A DNA stretch of 64,000 bases from Dryomyza anilis (Eukaryota > Arthropoda > Insecta > Diptera > Dryomyzidae). The stretch is taken from contig OX638131.1 in assembly GCA_951804985.1 (NCBI GenBank), positions 61,388,131 to 61,452,130 of the forward strand, given 5' to 3'. Numbering within the stretch: position 1 is the first letter of the stretch; every line of letters starts with the position of its first letter. Of this stretch, positions 54,925 to 64,000 are shown piece after piece. A program made the translations under genes and the position numbers. The notes under the pieces were generated by a model that ran no database searches, was not told where the DNA came from, and worked only from the letters and a program-made list of their open reading frames with translations.

Positions 54925-55480
54925 TATAAATACCCTACACATATGTATGGTTACCATTCAATTGGTATATAGGTCACCAGGGTACACGAATCCTGAAAAT
55001 AACTACAAACTTTCCATCGCTGAAGAATTTCCATTCATTTGATACCCATATTTACAAATGGGTAGGTGTACCGAATTTCGAATTTTTTTTGGGAACCACA
55101 ACTCGTTTCGCAGGAAAACATTATTTTCATGTATTTCAGCATGATGTCAATATATATTTGACCAAAAAAGTTTACCTAAACACGTTTACAGTAAAATTGA
55201 TCTGTAGATGTAATTTTTATATGAGGTATTTGAACATAAGTGGTCGATTCTCAGGTCACAATTAATCGTTCAAGCCAATTTTCTTGTTCAGACAGCTTAG
55301 ATATATAAGTAATCTAAATCTAAAGTTTCATTTCTCTAGCTCTTCTACTTTTTCCGTAATCGTGATTTCAACAGACAAACAGAAGGACAGACGGACATCG
55401 CTAAATCGACATAGGAGGTCATGCTGATCAAGAATATATATACTTTTCCATACCCTTTCACTCTTAGTGTAGGGTATAAA
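54925..55480. mobile_element. Non-autonomous repeat with ATACCCTACAC ends
   Basis: The left end contains ATACCCTACAC (about 54938) and the right end inverted GTGTAGGGTAT (about 55469). Near the right end are ACAGACGGACATCGCTAAAT and CATGCTGATCAAGAATATAT, motifs I recognise from abundant fly dispersed repeats. No coding capacity. Confidence 0.6.
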
Positions 55481-55599
55481 AAATACAGACTATTGAAATT
55501 AGGTTTTTTTTTTTTTTTGGTTTTTTTACCTAAAATTGCATAATTTTAATAAAATATTACGTTTTTTGTAATGAGGCCATACTTATTCTTAGTACACCA

Positions 55600-55855
55600 A
55601 ATTGTAGCTTTGATTTCATGAGTATTTATGAATAAGAGAGACTGTTGAGAGACTTGCACATTTGGCATATTCAGCATGTGATTTTTTAGAATGTGAAAAA
55701 TAAATGCGTTCGTTGATAGCATACGTGATCCTGATACAAAACAGGCAGCAATGACTATGCCAAAAGTGACATTTATTGAAACGGTCAGCACAGCGCTTAC
55801 GCAGGAGATAGCGACCACATTGTGCCGACCAGCGACGAAGACATTTGTACTAATG
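55600..55855 (+). pseudogene. Gypsy gag fragment E
   Basis: Plus strand: ERLAHLAYSA near 55650, then after a frame break FVDSIRDPDTKQAAMTMPKV and FIETVSTALTQEIATTLCRP. It parallels FVDGIRDQETKRATLITPKV in copy A gag. About 80 codons of the gag C-terminal half; no flanking LTR. Confidence 0.82.
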
Positions 55856-56550
55856 TATGTTAAGTAATGTACGTCAAAAGGACGGAAATGTATGTCAAGT
55901 AGTAAGTAGAGCGTCCAAAGCCAACGTATCAGGCCATATATTTCCCTCGAACACTTACCGTTGTAATTCCTTGGAATTGTTAATCATCATTTTTGCTTTG
56001 TATTTTTAATTTTCAATTTTTAAATATCATTGTTAGAAGTAAACAAAACAAATTTTGAAATGTTACATATATTATTTTTATTAAAAATATAACGTGCAAA
56101 TATATAGATGATAGATAGCATCTTGCGGGACAGATTGTTTCAGTGCATCGCAATAATATTCAGCATGAAGATGACTACGTAATTTCAGTGGGGCAGTCGA
56201 ACATGGGAATTCGTCATCTTGGAACCATAATAGTAGCCGTGGTTCGGTTCTTGGATTATTGAAGCTGATCCTCGTCATATGTGTGCGTTATTTTAGACGG
56301 GTCAGACACCCGCTCATTTAAAAGCTATTTGTTGTACACTGTAAATGCAATTTATATTTTAAAATATCCAATAAATGTCTTATTAGTTACATATTGAATT
56401 TTTGGACTAATGGACATTGTCATTCAGACATGTTCCAGTATGAAAGGCTTCGACGTACATGCAACGTCGAGCGGTTGAAATTATTTGGACACCGCCAGGA
56501 TGAATGGCGCTAGTATTCAGGGTTACTTCTTAGATGTTGGAGCTATATCT
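55856..56550. other. Unassigned stretch
   Basis: A 65-codon minus frame at 56081-56278 has no recognised motif. No RNA gene or repeat match noticed. Confidence 0.35.
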
Positions 56551-56578
56551 ATAGATAGATAGATAGATAGATAGATAT

Positions 56579-56640
<62 letters not shown>

Positions 56641-56642
56641 TA
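56551..56642. repeat. (GATA)n microsatellite
   Basis: About 90 bases of GATA/TAGA repeat with one TATAT interruption near 56576. Confidence 0.95.
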
Positions 56643-56767
56643 TAATCTCTCATGACACCCTCCCTATTGACCCCCTGGTATCCAGTCACCACGAACAGAC
56701 TCATTTCGTTTCAAGTACTGCATTACAGCAAACAGCTGCCGACGAAACGTATTAAATTCACTGACCA

Positions 56768-59042
56768 TTTGTAGGATAGTAATTACTCGGCGTTAGTCCC
56801 CGTCTATAGTTACCGCCCACAAAAGCCACGGAGCTTTTTAATATTAAAAAATTAAATTTTGAAATAAATAATGATTGACATATATGTATAAGTCAATCTA
56901 ATTTGGAAAATGATAATTAATAATATTATTTTCAAAATTGAAAATAATATTGTCGTTTGTAGCTTTTAATAAATTGATAAAATTTATTTTCAAAAATCAA
57001 CAATTATTTTCTATGTGTGTATAAAACAAGCTTACACACACAACGGTTCTTCGGTGCTCAAGAGAATCAACAGAGGATGAAATATTATTAAATATATCGC
57101 ACGTTGTTGTATTCGGTCCAGGATCTCCAAAAAGAATTTTGAAGCCCCTGCCCAAATATGCGAATTGTATTCCATCTTAGGCCGTATATAGGTCGTGTAG
57201 ACGGTTATATATGATCGTTCCAACGGAGGTCACATTGTATTGATATGCCCAGAACGTCAAGGGCAGTTGACTGAGCAATATCCACAGCACCCATATTTAA
57301 GGGAGGGAGGGATGAATCAATTCTTTTATGAAATAGCAGAAAACATTAGGTCTTTCTTGCATTAAAATCTACTCTATTTGAAAGACCCCACTCGGAGATT
57401 GATTTAAGGTCATTATAGAGTGTGTCATTCATAGTGCGTCTTTTACTCTCAATCTCAATCACAAAGTATCAGCGCATCAGAAGGTCATTGATAAATACCA
57501 GAAATAGTGACGGAGATAGGACCCTGCGGAACTCCAGAATTGACGGAATGTTGCTCTGAAAGCGCACCATCCATCGCAACTCGTATAGAACGACCATGGA
57601 AAAAACGCGTTATCCATCGAGTAAAAGAATCACCGATACCATATGCAATTAGTTTTGATACGAGGGCTTCATGCCACACTCGATCAAATGCCTTGGAAAT
57701 ATCCAGAGCAACAACCTTACTCTCACCAAAAAGGTGAATACAATTATTCCACTTTTCGGAGATGACCGCCATCAAGTCACCGGTGGATCTGGTCCTACGG
57801 AAACCATATTGCCGGTCACTAAGTAATTCGTTGTGCTCCAGATAATTCACAAGGTGGAAGTTTATTACGCTTTCCATTACCTTGGAGAGCGCAGAGCATA
57901 TTGCAATGGGTCGGTAATTGGCAGGGTTCGTAGCCTCGCCCTTTTTCGGAACTGGCTGGACATTGGCAACCTTCCAACAAGATGGAAAAACTCCTGTCGC
58001 ACACTTATTGAACACATGGGCAGATATGTCATCTGGCCCAGAGGCTTTGTTAATATTGTGGTTTGCTAAAATGTTTGTAACTGCACGAGTTCGAAAATGT
58101 ATCTCTGGCATTGTAGAAGAAACAAAGTCGACAACGGGCAGTGGCTGATTGCAAACTGGGAGCGTTGAATTATTTTCAAATAATTCTGCCAAGATATTAG
58201 CTATATCAACCGGGTCAGTGAAGGTCTGGCCATTCATAATAAGAGTTGGAGTAGACGATGTTGTCTGATTCTTCACTCTTTTTACAAATGACCAGAAATT
58301 TGTACTAACTCTATGGTAGAGTAGCAAATTTTTCCGCGCGGTTTGTTCGTGAAGAAACGCGCAAGATGACGGCATTACAGCATTTCCTAGCCTGTATACG
58401 AACTCTTTGATTATCAGCATTCTTTTTAGAACGCCAATTTCACAAGGCTTCCTCTTCCGACCTGACTGCAATCCTACAAGTCTCATTAAACCAAGCGTGG
58501 TCCTTGGGTTTAATGCTATTCTTTTTAGAAGGTATGAACGTCGGCATACCTAATAAAATAATATTTTGTACCATTAAAGCCGCGGCATTTATGTCTCTAT
58601 CTGCGAAACACAATTTCCAATTAAAGTTGCAAAAAAAATCATTTAACCCAATTTGCAGTACTTTAATCGAAGAGGTGCGTAAACTAGAATACGAAAAGTC
58701 AGCGGAAACAGTACAATGGTCGGAGTTACCAAGAGGTGCAAGTACTTTTACATTATATTTCTCATGATGTGAAGTCAGACCAAGGTCTAGGACTTTTTGG
58801 CTCTGTCCACCGACGCGTTGCAGGTACGTCGGTTCCTTCACCAATTGAGTAAGTTGATTGCACTTTGCAAACAGCTCAACATAACAACCCTCCTGTGTTG
58901 AAAGACCCGAGTGGCTCAGCCAAGTGACGTTGTGTACATTAAAATCGTCGGAAACAACAATTTTACTGTCTGGAAACTGCTCCAATATATTTGAGATCGA
59001 ATCAGACAAGGCATCTAACTTTTTACAAGTAGAAACCCTGTC
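56768..59042 (-). pseudogene. LINE family 2, main copy: RT and endonuclease C-terminus
   Basis: Minus strand. Endonuclease C-terminal half (59009-58440): KIVVSDDFNVHNVTWLSHSG, TYLQRVGGQSQKVLDLGLTS, LGNSDHCTVS. RT (58486-57485): VANVQPVPKKGEATNPANYR…PIA, YGFRRTRSTGDLMAV, VVALDISKAFDRVWHEAL, SGVPQG; a deletion there removes the FADD box. C-terminal pieces and a 3' UTR follow, ending …CTACAAAT at 56768. CR1/jockey-like without RNase H. The endonuclease is split at 59043 by a TIR element and resumes at 60857. Confidence 0.87.
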
Positions 59043-59516
59043 TACACTCTCAGAAATAAATTGTTAATTCTAACAATAAATTAACAATTATATTGGTCAA
59101 AATGGCATTGGCAATAATCTATTGTTAATTTATTGTTGGTATTCACAATTAAAATTGTTAATTTTTCGAAATTGAATTTTGAAGCAACTTCACACCAATT
59201 TGACGTCCAAAATTAAAAATTAAACGTCAATATTAACAATTGTAATTGTTATTTTGGATTGTTGAATTGTTAATAGCAATGAGGACTAAATTAACAATCG
59301 CATTGTTAAATATAACAATCATAATTTTAAACCTAGCCTAATATATACATTTTTATTAAAAAGAATTATATACAGTGTTTTTATAAATTAATATTTATAA
59401 ATATTTTTAATACAATTTCAATATATTACAATGTATAACCTATAAAAACAGAGCAATTAACCATTACATACAAATTTCATGAACTTGTTAAACATGATAA
59501 AAATACTCATTTCCAT

Positions 59517-59888
59517 CAGAGCTCTCGATTTCATACGAGTATTTCTGGGTAGTCCGGCTACCCGGACGCTTGAAAGCTCGGGTAATACCCGGTAGTTTAA
59601 TGCCCGTAACTTCAACGAATAGATATCTACTGGTGCTTAGTTATCTATCGTGTAAGCAAAATTTCGTAACTTCAACGCATAGTTAAGGAGTAAAAACACC
59701 GGATAGGTAAGAGATATCTGTTCGGTACGAACACCAATAGATATCTACTCGTTGAAGTTACGGGCATAAATACCCGTCCCGATATTAACTGTTGGAGCTA
59801 CCAGGGTAGTGCAGTTCATTTGTTCGCTTGTTGTTCGAACTACCCGTGTAAAACCGACATTGTGGCACCCGGGTAATCGAGAGCTATG
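59517..59888. mobile_element. hAT-type MITE with internal hairpin
   Basis: TIRs CAGAGCTCTCGATT and (inverted) CATAGCTCTCGATT, flanked by ATTTCCAT and ATTTCCAC, an 8-bp target duplication with one change. The inside folds: GCCCGTAACTTCAACGAATA with GATATCTACTGGTG pairs with its near-inverse around 59733-59766. Class is inferred from the 8-bp duplication. Confidence 0.75.
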
Positions 59889-60440
59889 ATTTCCACCATA
59901 AACTGCAGATGCAGAATCTTCTTCATCTTCAACGGAGCTTTTCGAGCACACTGAGCATCATGCTTAAATGATAGCGAATCGTTTTTGCGCAGCTTCAAAC
60001 GACCGACTGGAAGATCAACAACGGACACTCGATCGATTGTTCGCACAAATTATTCCCATACTTGGCACGGTGGGGTTCTTGAAATGTTTGTCCTAGACAG
60101 CCAACGTCTTGATGTTCTTGATGAAGATAGCTTGAAATAAAGTATCAGCTCCATGTACCCCTGCAACATGCGGAATTTTCTAGCGTTTGTCTGATGAGCA
60201 TCTTGTTGAGCAGTGCGGTCAGTGTGTCGATGTAGAATTCTTCGATGTGAATGAATATTTTGTACATATTCCAACCATCGCAATCCCTGCAGCAGCTTCA
60301 TCTGCTTTCTTGGACCCACGACTGCCTGCTACAGCTTATTAAATTGCGGCAAGTATTTCTGTTGCTGTGTCAATTATGCAGTGGCAACGTCTTCCTTAAT
60401 GAGATTGACTTCTTTGTCCAGCGCGCCCATTCATAAATTC
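59889..60440 (-). pseudogene. Coding-like fragment inside the TIR element
   Basis: Minus strand, several frames: an Arg/Lys-rich piece starts GALDKEVNLIKEDVATA near 60430 (coiled-coil-like), then VVGPRKQMKLLQGLRW, and IDRVSVVDLPVGRLKLRKND near 60020. Base composition is higher in GC than the flanking AT-rich TIR element. I do not recognise the family. It could be a captured host fragment or remnant transposon coding. Confidence 0.35.
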
Positions 60441-60856
60441 TTTGACAAATTAAAGAAACATTCAAATAGGTTAATCAATGTAAATACTTCTTGATACTTA
60501 CTGTTCCGCATGGTTGTATCATCGAGCTCTATTAATTTATACCAAAATAAAAACGCACGATTTAAATTTGTTTTTCAAAATTTATCAAATAAAAACTAAA
60601 TTAATATTTTTAACTTCAAAATTGGAAGTATTTATTTATATTCGAACAAACAATATTTTGAAAATCGGATTGTTAAATTTAACAATTATATTAAATTTAA
60701 CAATCCAACAATAAATTTAACAATCACCATAAAATGATTGTTAAGTGTGCAAAAGCTACAATCATCACTCAAATCAAAGCAAAAAATTAACAATGATAAT
60801 TGTGAAATGAACAACAATCTTTATTGTTAAATTTTAACAATTATTTTCTGAGAGTG

Positions 60857-61400
60857 TACATTCGGACTCCTATATAAAAAGCACAAGTGCATGATGTGTG
60901 TTTGAATTTTGAATTTAACCCAAATGGTGTTAAATTCGCAATCTGACACACTATGTTGTTGTTGCAGTTGATACGCAACGTCACTTCGAATAAATAAAGC
61001 GATGCCCCTATAGGCAGAGAATAATGTCAATAAGTGATAACCAGGTATATGAAAATCCAGTGGATCTGCACCTTGGTCTCAAAAAAAAATTCGCCCTCAG
61101 CCCACGAATGTTCAATCTATGCGGAAATTTTGCGACATTTTCCTACTACGCAAGTTCAAAACAATCAAGACAATGAAAAATACAGGAAATATTTCTATTG
61201 GGTCGAATATCAGAAGTGAGTTGCCTATTGGATTCAGAGATATAAGCAATGTGTATCCGCAAAAAGAACACCCTTCAGGAATTACAGTAAGATGAATCAA
61301 TACAACATAGGAACACATTGCGAACGTACTGCCTTGGATCTACAAAAGCCAATTTCAAAAATTGTTTTGGGTAGTTATGCTTTGTAGCCTGAAAATCCAG
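60857..61400 (-). pseudogene. LINE family 2, endonuclease N-terminal part
   Basis: Minus strand: an NIRGLRANF-like start (remains near 61090), DQGADPLDFHIPGYHLLTLF…SA, RGIALFIRSDVAY, FLYRSPNV, then the TIR element. A segment between the start and DPLDF is deleted. A second copy of the DPLDF-coding stretch (GAAAATCCAGTGGATCTGCA on plus) is found at 61391-61423. Confidence 0.78.
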
Positions 61401-61433
61401 TGGATCTGCACCTTGGTCTCAACCATACATACT

Positions 61434-61845
61434 TGGGTAGAACCATACAAGATAATTTATCCAGGATCCAGAATAATACAGACGCTAGAAGAAAATTAAA
61501 GTAGAACATTTAGAAAGATTTGCACCCTATAGAGAGAGATGATTAACATTTGACGGTAGGATATTGATGCAAGCAGCCAAAAGGTGGTAGAAATTTTTTT
61601 TAAAGCTTGTATGTTTCAAGCTCTCGAATGCCATTCTGGAGCTTAATAAAGGTCTACAGGCGCTAGAAGAAAAATTAAAGTGGAACATTTAGAAAGATTT
61701 ACGCCCTGCAGAGAGAGATGATTAACATCTGACGGTAGGATATTGATGCCAGCAGCCAAAATGTGGTAGACATTTTTTTTTAAATCTTGTATGTTTCAAG
61801 CTCTCGAATGCCATTCTGCAGCTTAATAAATGCATGTGGGGGTGG
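61434..61845 (+). repeat. Gypsy integrase tail, ~170-bp unit in tandem
   Basis: Plus strand: NHTR..IQD-like remains, then KVEHLERFAPYRER, as in the end of copy A pol (VVHLERLAPYR). The unit from ACGCTAGAAGAAAATTAAAG to GAGCTTAATAAA occurs at 61481-61650 and again at 61656-61830 with a few differences. Confidence 0.75.
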
Positions 61846-62051
61846 GCGGTATACTGTTTAAAAGATTCACAGAAGTTCAAACACTAATAGATTTCTGTAA
61901 GCTATTAGATTTGGACGGGCGTTGTTATGTTATTTTTTGTGTAAGTGTTTATATTTCAATCATAAAAAACATACTGTTTTTAGCGTCACTACATTTTTGT
62001 TCCTACCCAATATACCAAAAACCTGGATATTAAGTGATTATCGAATGTATA

Positions 62052-62200
62052 TTATACAGCTGCAACAGCATCTGCGCCGGTGGAATTGTACAGGAACTTC
62101 TTGTAAAATCCACGACGTGCCGCGAAGATCAAACCAGTGAATCCAATTGCGCCACTACGATGTATAACATTGCCAGATTCGCGCAAAATATCAATGGTGT
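62052..62200 (-). CDS. Exon of a MICOS MIC26/MIC27-like gene
   Basis: Minus strand. The acceptor TTTTCATTCATACGCAG is followed by the frame TIDILRESGNVIHRSGAIGF…TGLIFAARRGFYKKFLYNST, then GADAVAA. It aligns with the apolipoprotein-O-like (MIC26/MIC27) core, where a Gly-rich membrane segment is followed by …ARKG…KK..YP-like residues and then VCYP. The family protein sits in the mitochondrial inner membrane and helps organise cristae. After GCAGCT the sequence is GTATAA: either a non-consensus donor (exon 62058-62200, phase 0, next exon expected to start VCYP-like) or a stop at 62052-62054. Other exons were not found. It may be a live exon or a truncated copy. Confidence 0.52.
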
Positions 62201-62976
62201 CTGCGTATGAATGAAAATATATTAATTTTTCATAAACTTATTCGTAAACCTTGGCCATTCACATTGTATATAAGCTCATCGTGCATTTTCCCTGCAGTAG
62301 AATTTTTGGGATGACTTTCGTGTTTGGAACTGCAGTAATATATTAATTGATTTGTCTGTTTGCCTATTCAAGCGAAAAACAATGATTTCACTGATTGTGC
62401 GAATGCAGTGGCGCATATGTAGTGGCGGAAAACTTCGAAAACCAACTTTGGAATAACATTCGGCTTGATCTTGACATTACATTCACAAAAAAAATTCTTC
62501 AAATTTATTGAACCTTAAACTCATTTTGTTTATATCAAATCATTCTCAAATACAGAGTAAGCCCTAAAAATAGCACTTACCCAGGTTCATTAAAAACAAC
62601 ATTTAATTAAGCAGCCGTTGGGGTTGTGCTGGAAATGTACAATGCAAATTTTTCTTCAAATCATGAACATGTGCCTTAGACTGACAATGGAAAATCATGA
62701 TTTCGAATCGAGAGGAGGTCACCCCCTAGAAATGCTCTAGTGGATGAGAAAATCGATGTGAAGAATTTTCAGCGAAATCCAAAAAATCCGTCGGGACCAC
62801 AAAGTAAGCGTTTTCGTACCTAAATCGTAATCTAAAATTGTATTGAAATTATGTCTCTCAAACAAATTAAACTAACACAGAGGGTAAGTCATCAGTTGGA
62901 AAATTTTATTAGCTTTTCAACAAACTATAAATTAAAAAAATCGAATAAAAAATACAAAGCAGTGAATATTTTCACA
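62201..62976. other. Probable intron or intergenic DNA
   Basis: No further exon recognised. A short plus-strand stretch near 62700-62810 has coding-like composition but stops and no known motif. Confidence 0.35.
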
Positions 62977-63780
62977 CACTAAGAAAACAAGATGTTTATG
63001 CTGCAACTATCCTTTTAAATTTACGCCTTGTAGGGAATATTCAAACATCCCATATGTTTCAATAAAGTTGCAGCAAAACTATTAATATTTTTTGAATATG
63101 ACATATATGCAGATAGTTACGAGATGTTTGCCACAACAGCAATGAAAATTGAGATATTTACAGTTGACTGATAGCAAACATCCTGAGTTTTGGGACATTT
63201 GCAGAAAAATTTTGAGGTATTTTGACATTTAACTACTACAAAAAAGGAAAATGGCGTACTTTTTCCTTTCGTTTGATTTATCCACAACAATTAAGTAAAT
63301 TCAATCGTATAAAAAAGTGCCCACTCAAATATTACATTTAAATGGTAAAAGTGAAAATAAAATATCCTGTGATTTGAATTATCAACACGTGATGGAAAAT
63401 ATTTCTTTTCAGAGTTTGATGACAGCATCGCCGGTCGGACTTGGTTCTTCTGCGATGAAATTTCAAGTCGTCTTACAATTTTGCCTTTGAAGGATTTAAA
63501 AAGACGATGGCGATGTACACCAGGATGTACCAGGATACTGGTTAATTCTAGAATAAATAAAAATAAATTTGATTCATTTTCTTTCAATTCAATAAAAATT
63601 ACTCCGTGAACTCTATTGGAGTACATTTACCAAATATTCATCAACTATCTTCCTATTTGTCAGATGTTTAATTGATGGTTGCTATACATAATCGTAAATT
63701 TGAAAGATGGTTGCTAGCAATATTTATCGTATTTGACGGATGTTTGAGAGATGGTTGTCTCAAATACGATTTAAATAATT
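62977..63780 (+). mobile_element. CTA-1 element, near-complete copy
   Basis: Starts CACTAAGAAAACAAGATGTT and is collinear with the inner copy at 34902-35769 (inverted). It stops at …GATTTAAATAATT, where an LTR is inserted, about 75 bases short of the expected right end. Confidence 0.85.
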
Positions 63781-63942
63781 TGTAATGTGGAAAATTCGAG
63801 GCAGTCACAAAATAAATTGACTTTTCGCTTTCACAAATTATTAGAATTAATTTTATTTAAAATAAAATTTTGAATTATAAAAACTTAACAACTAAAATAA
63901 AATTTAAGTACAGTGAATTGTTGAGTGTGTCTCCACATTACA
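63781..63942 (-). mobile_element. 3' LTR of a retrotransposon leaving the window
   Basis: Read on the minus strand: TGTAATGTGGAGACAC … TTTTCCACATTACA, 162 bp with 11-base inverted ends. A purine tract (CTAGGAAGGG, 63943-63952) precedes it, so it is a 3' LTR and the internal region lies beyond 64000. Inserted into the CTA-1 copy. Confidence 0.72.
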
Positions 63943-64000
63943 CCCTTCCTAGTTAAAAATATCTATTTGAACGATACAGATTTTAAAATAGGATGCTTAA

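Larger units (their letters stand above)
59045..60856. mobile_element. 1.8-kb TIR element splitting LINE family 2
   Basis: CACTCTCAGAAA at the left and its inverse at the right, flanked by TA on both sides (59043-59044, 60857-60858). Subterminal AATTGTTAA/TTAACAAT words are strongly repeated in both ends. The interior carries a hAT-type MITE (59517-59888) and a coding-like fragment (about 59890-60440). No transposase. Confidence 0.75.

Overview
This window is AT-rich eukaryotic nuclear DNA, most likely from a higher fly (Diptera). The evidence is dense, mutually nested arthropod-type retroelements (Ty3/gypsy with a tRNA-Leu-like primer site, copia with the half-tRNA initiator-Met primer site, BEL/Pao, LOA/R1-like and CR1/jockey-like LINEs), a tRNA-derived SINE, Tc1 and hAT remnants, many foldback or TIR elements without coding capacity, and long (TA)n tracts. 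There is no bacterial operon, CRISPR array, rRNA gene or viral genome. Only two short segments look like host coding exons, both on the minus strand: a FUN14-domain (FUNDC1-like) exon at 32247-32376 with good splice sites, and a MICOS MIC26/MIC27-like exon at 62058-62200. The rest reads as intron or intergenic DNA filled by transposons.

Layout. 1-2.7 kb: a truncated SINE, a 544-bp near-perfect palindrome with a (TA)n core, and old dispersed repeats. 2.76-8.9 kb: two tandem gypsy copies (minus strand) sharing one LTR; that LTR alone carries a SINE, and the other LTR is its empty site. 9-18.6 kb: a second gypsy remnant with RT fused to integrase by deletion, a long-TIR structure filled with (TA)n cassettes, two abutting 15-bp minisatellites, a Helitron-like 3' terminus and a Tc1 relic. 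18.6-27.7 kb: a tandemly duplicated LINE ORF1 segment, then ORF2 interrupted in RNase H by a young 4.2-kb copia element (183-bp LTRs, GTATT target duplication) and in its 3' UTR by a SINE. 28-36 kb: old repeats, a Tc1 fragment, the FUNDC1-like exon, foldback elements, and a TIR element (here called CTA-1, ends CACTAAGAAAACAAGATG, TA target) inserted into another copy of itself. 36.8-39.2 kb: CR1/jockey-like LINE. 39-43.8 kb: a tRNA-Met-like SINE head, a perfect 269-bp tandem duplication, a hAT transposase fragment, and a three-level nest (SINE in a 1.2-kb TIR element in CTA-1). 44-49.6 kb: a decayed copia element split by a 1.7-kb TIR element and itself abutting BEL/Pao. 49.6-56.7 kb: BEL/Pao integrase plus 3' LTR, gypsy gag pieces, a LINE fragment, (TA)n and (GATA)n. 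56.8-61.4 kb: a second LINE family split by a 1.8-kb TIR element that carries a hAT-type MITE and a coding-like fragment. 61.4-64 kb: duplicated gypsy integrase tails, the MIC26/27-like exon, another CTA-1 copy, and the 3' LTR of a retrotransposon that continues beyond the window.

How the parts work together: no gene cluster with a joint function is visible. The organising principle is sequential insertion, and the nests give a relative age order. Nearly all transposon genes are broken; the copia at 22.4-26.6 kb is closest to intact. Family assignments rest on motif recognition by eye, not database searches.
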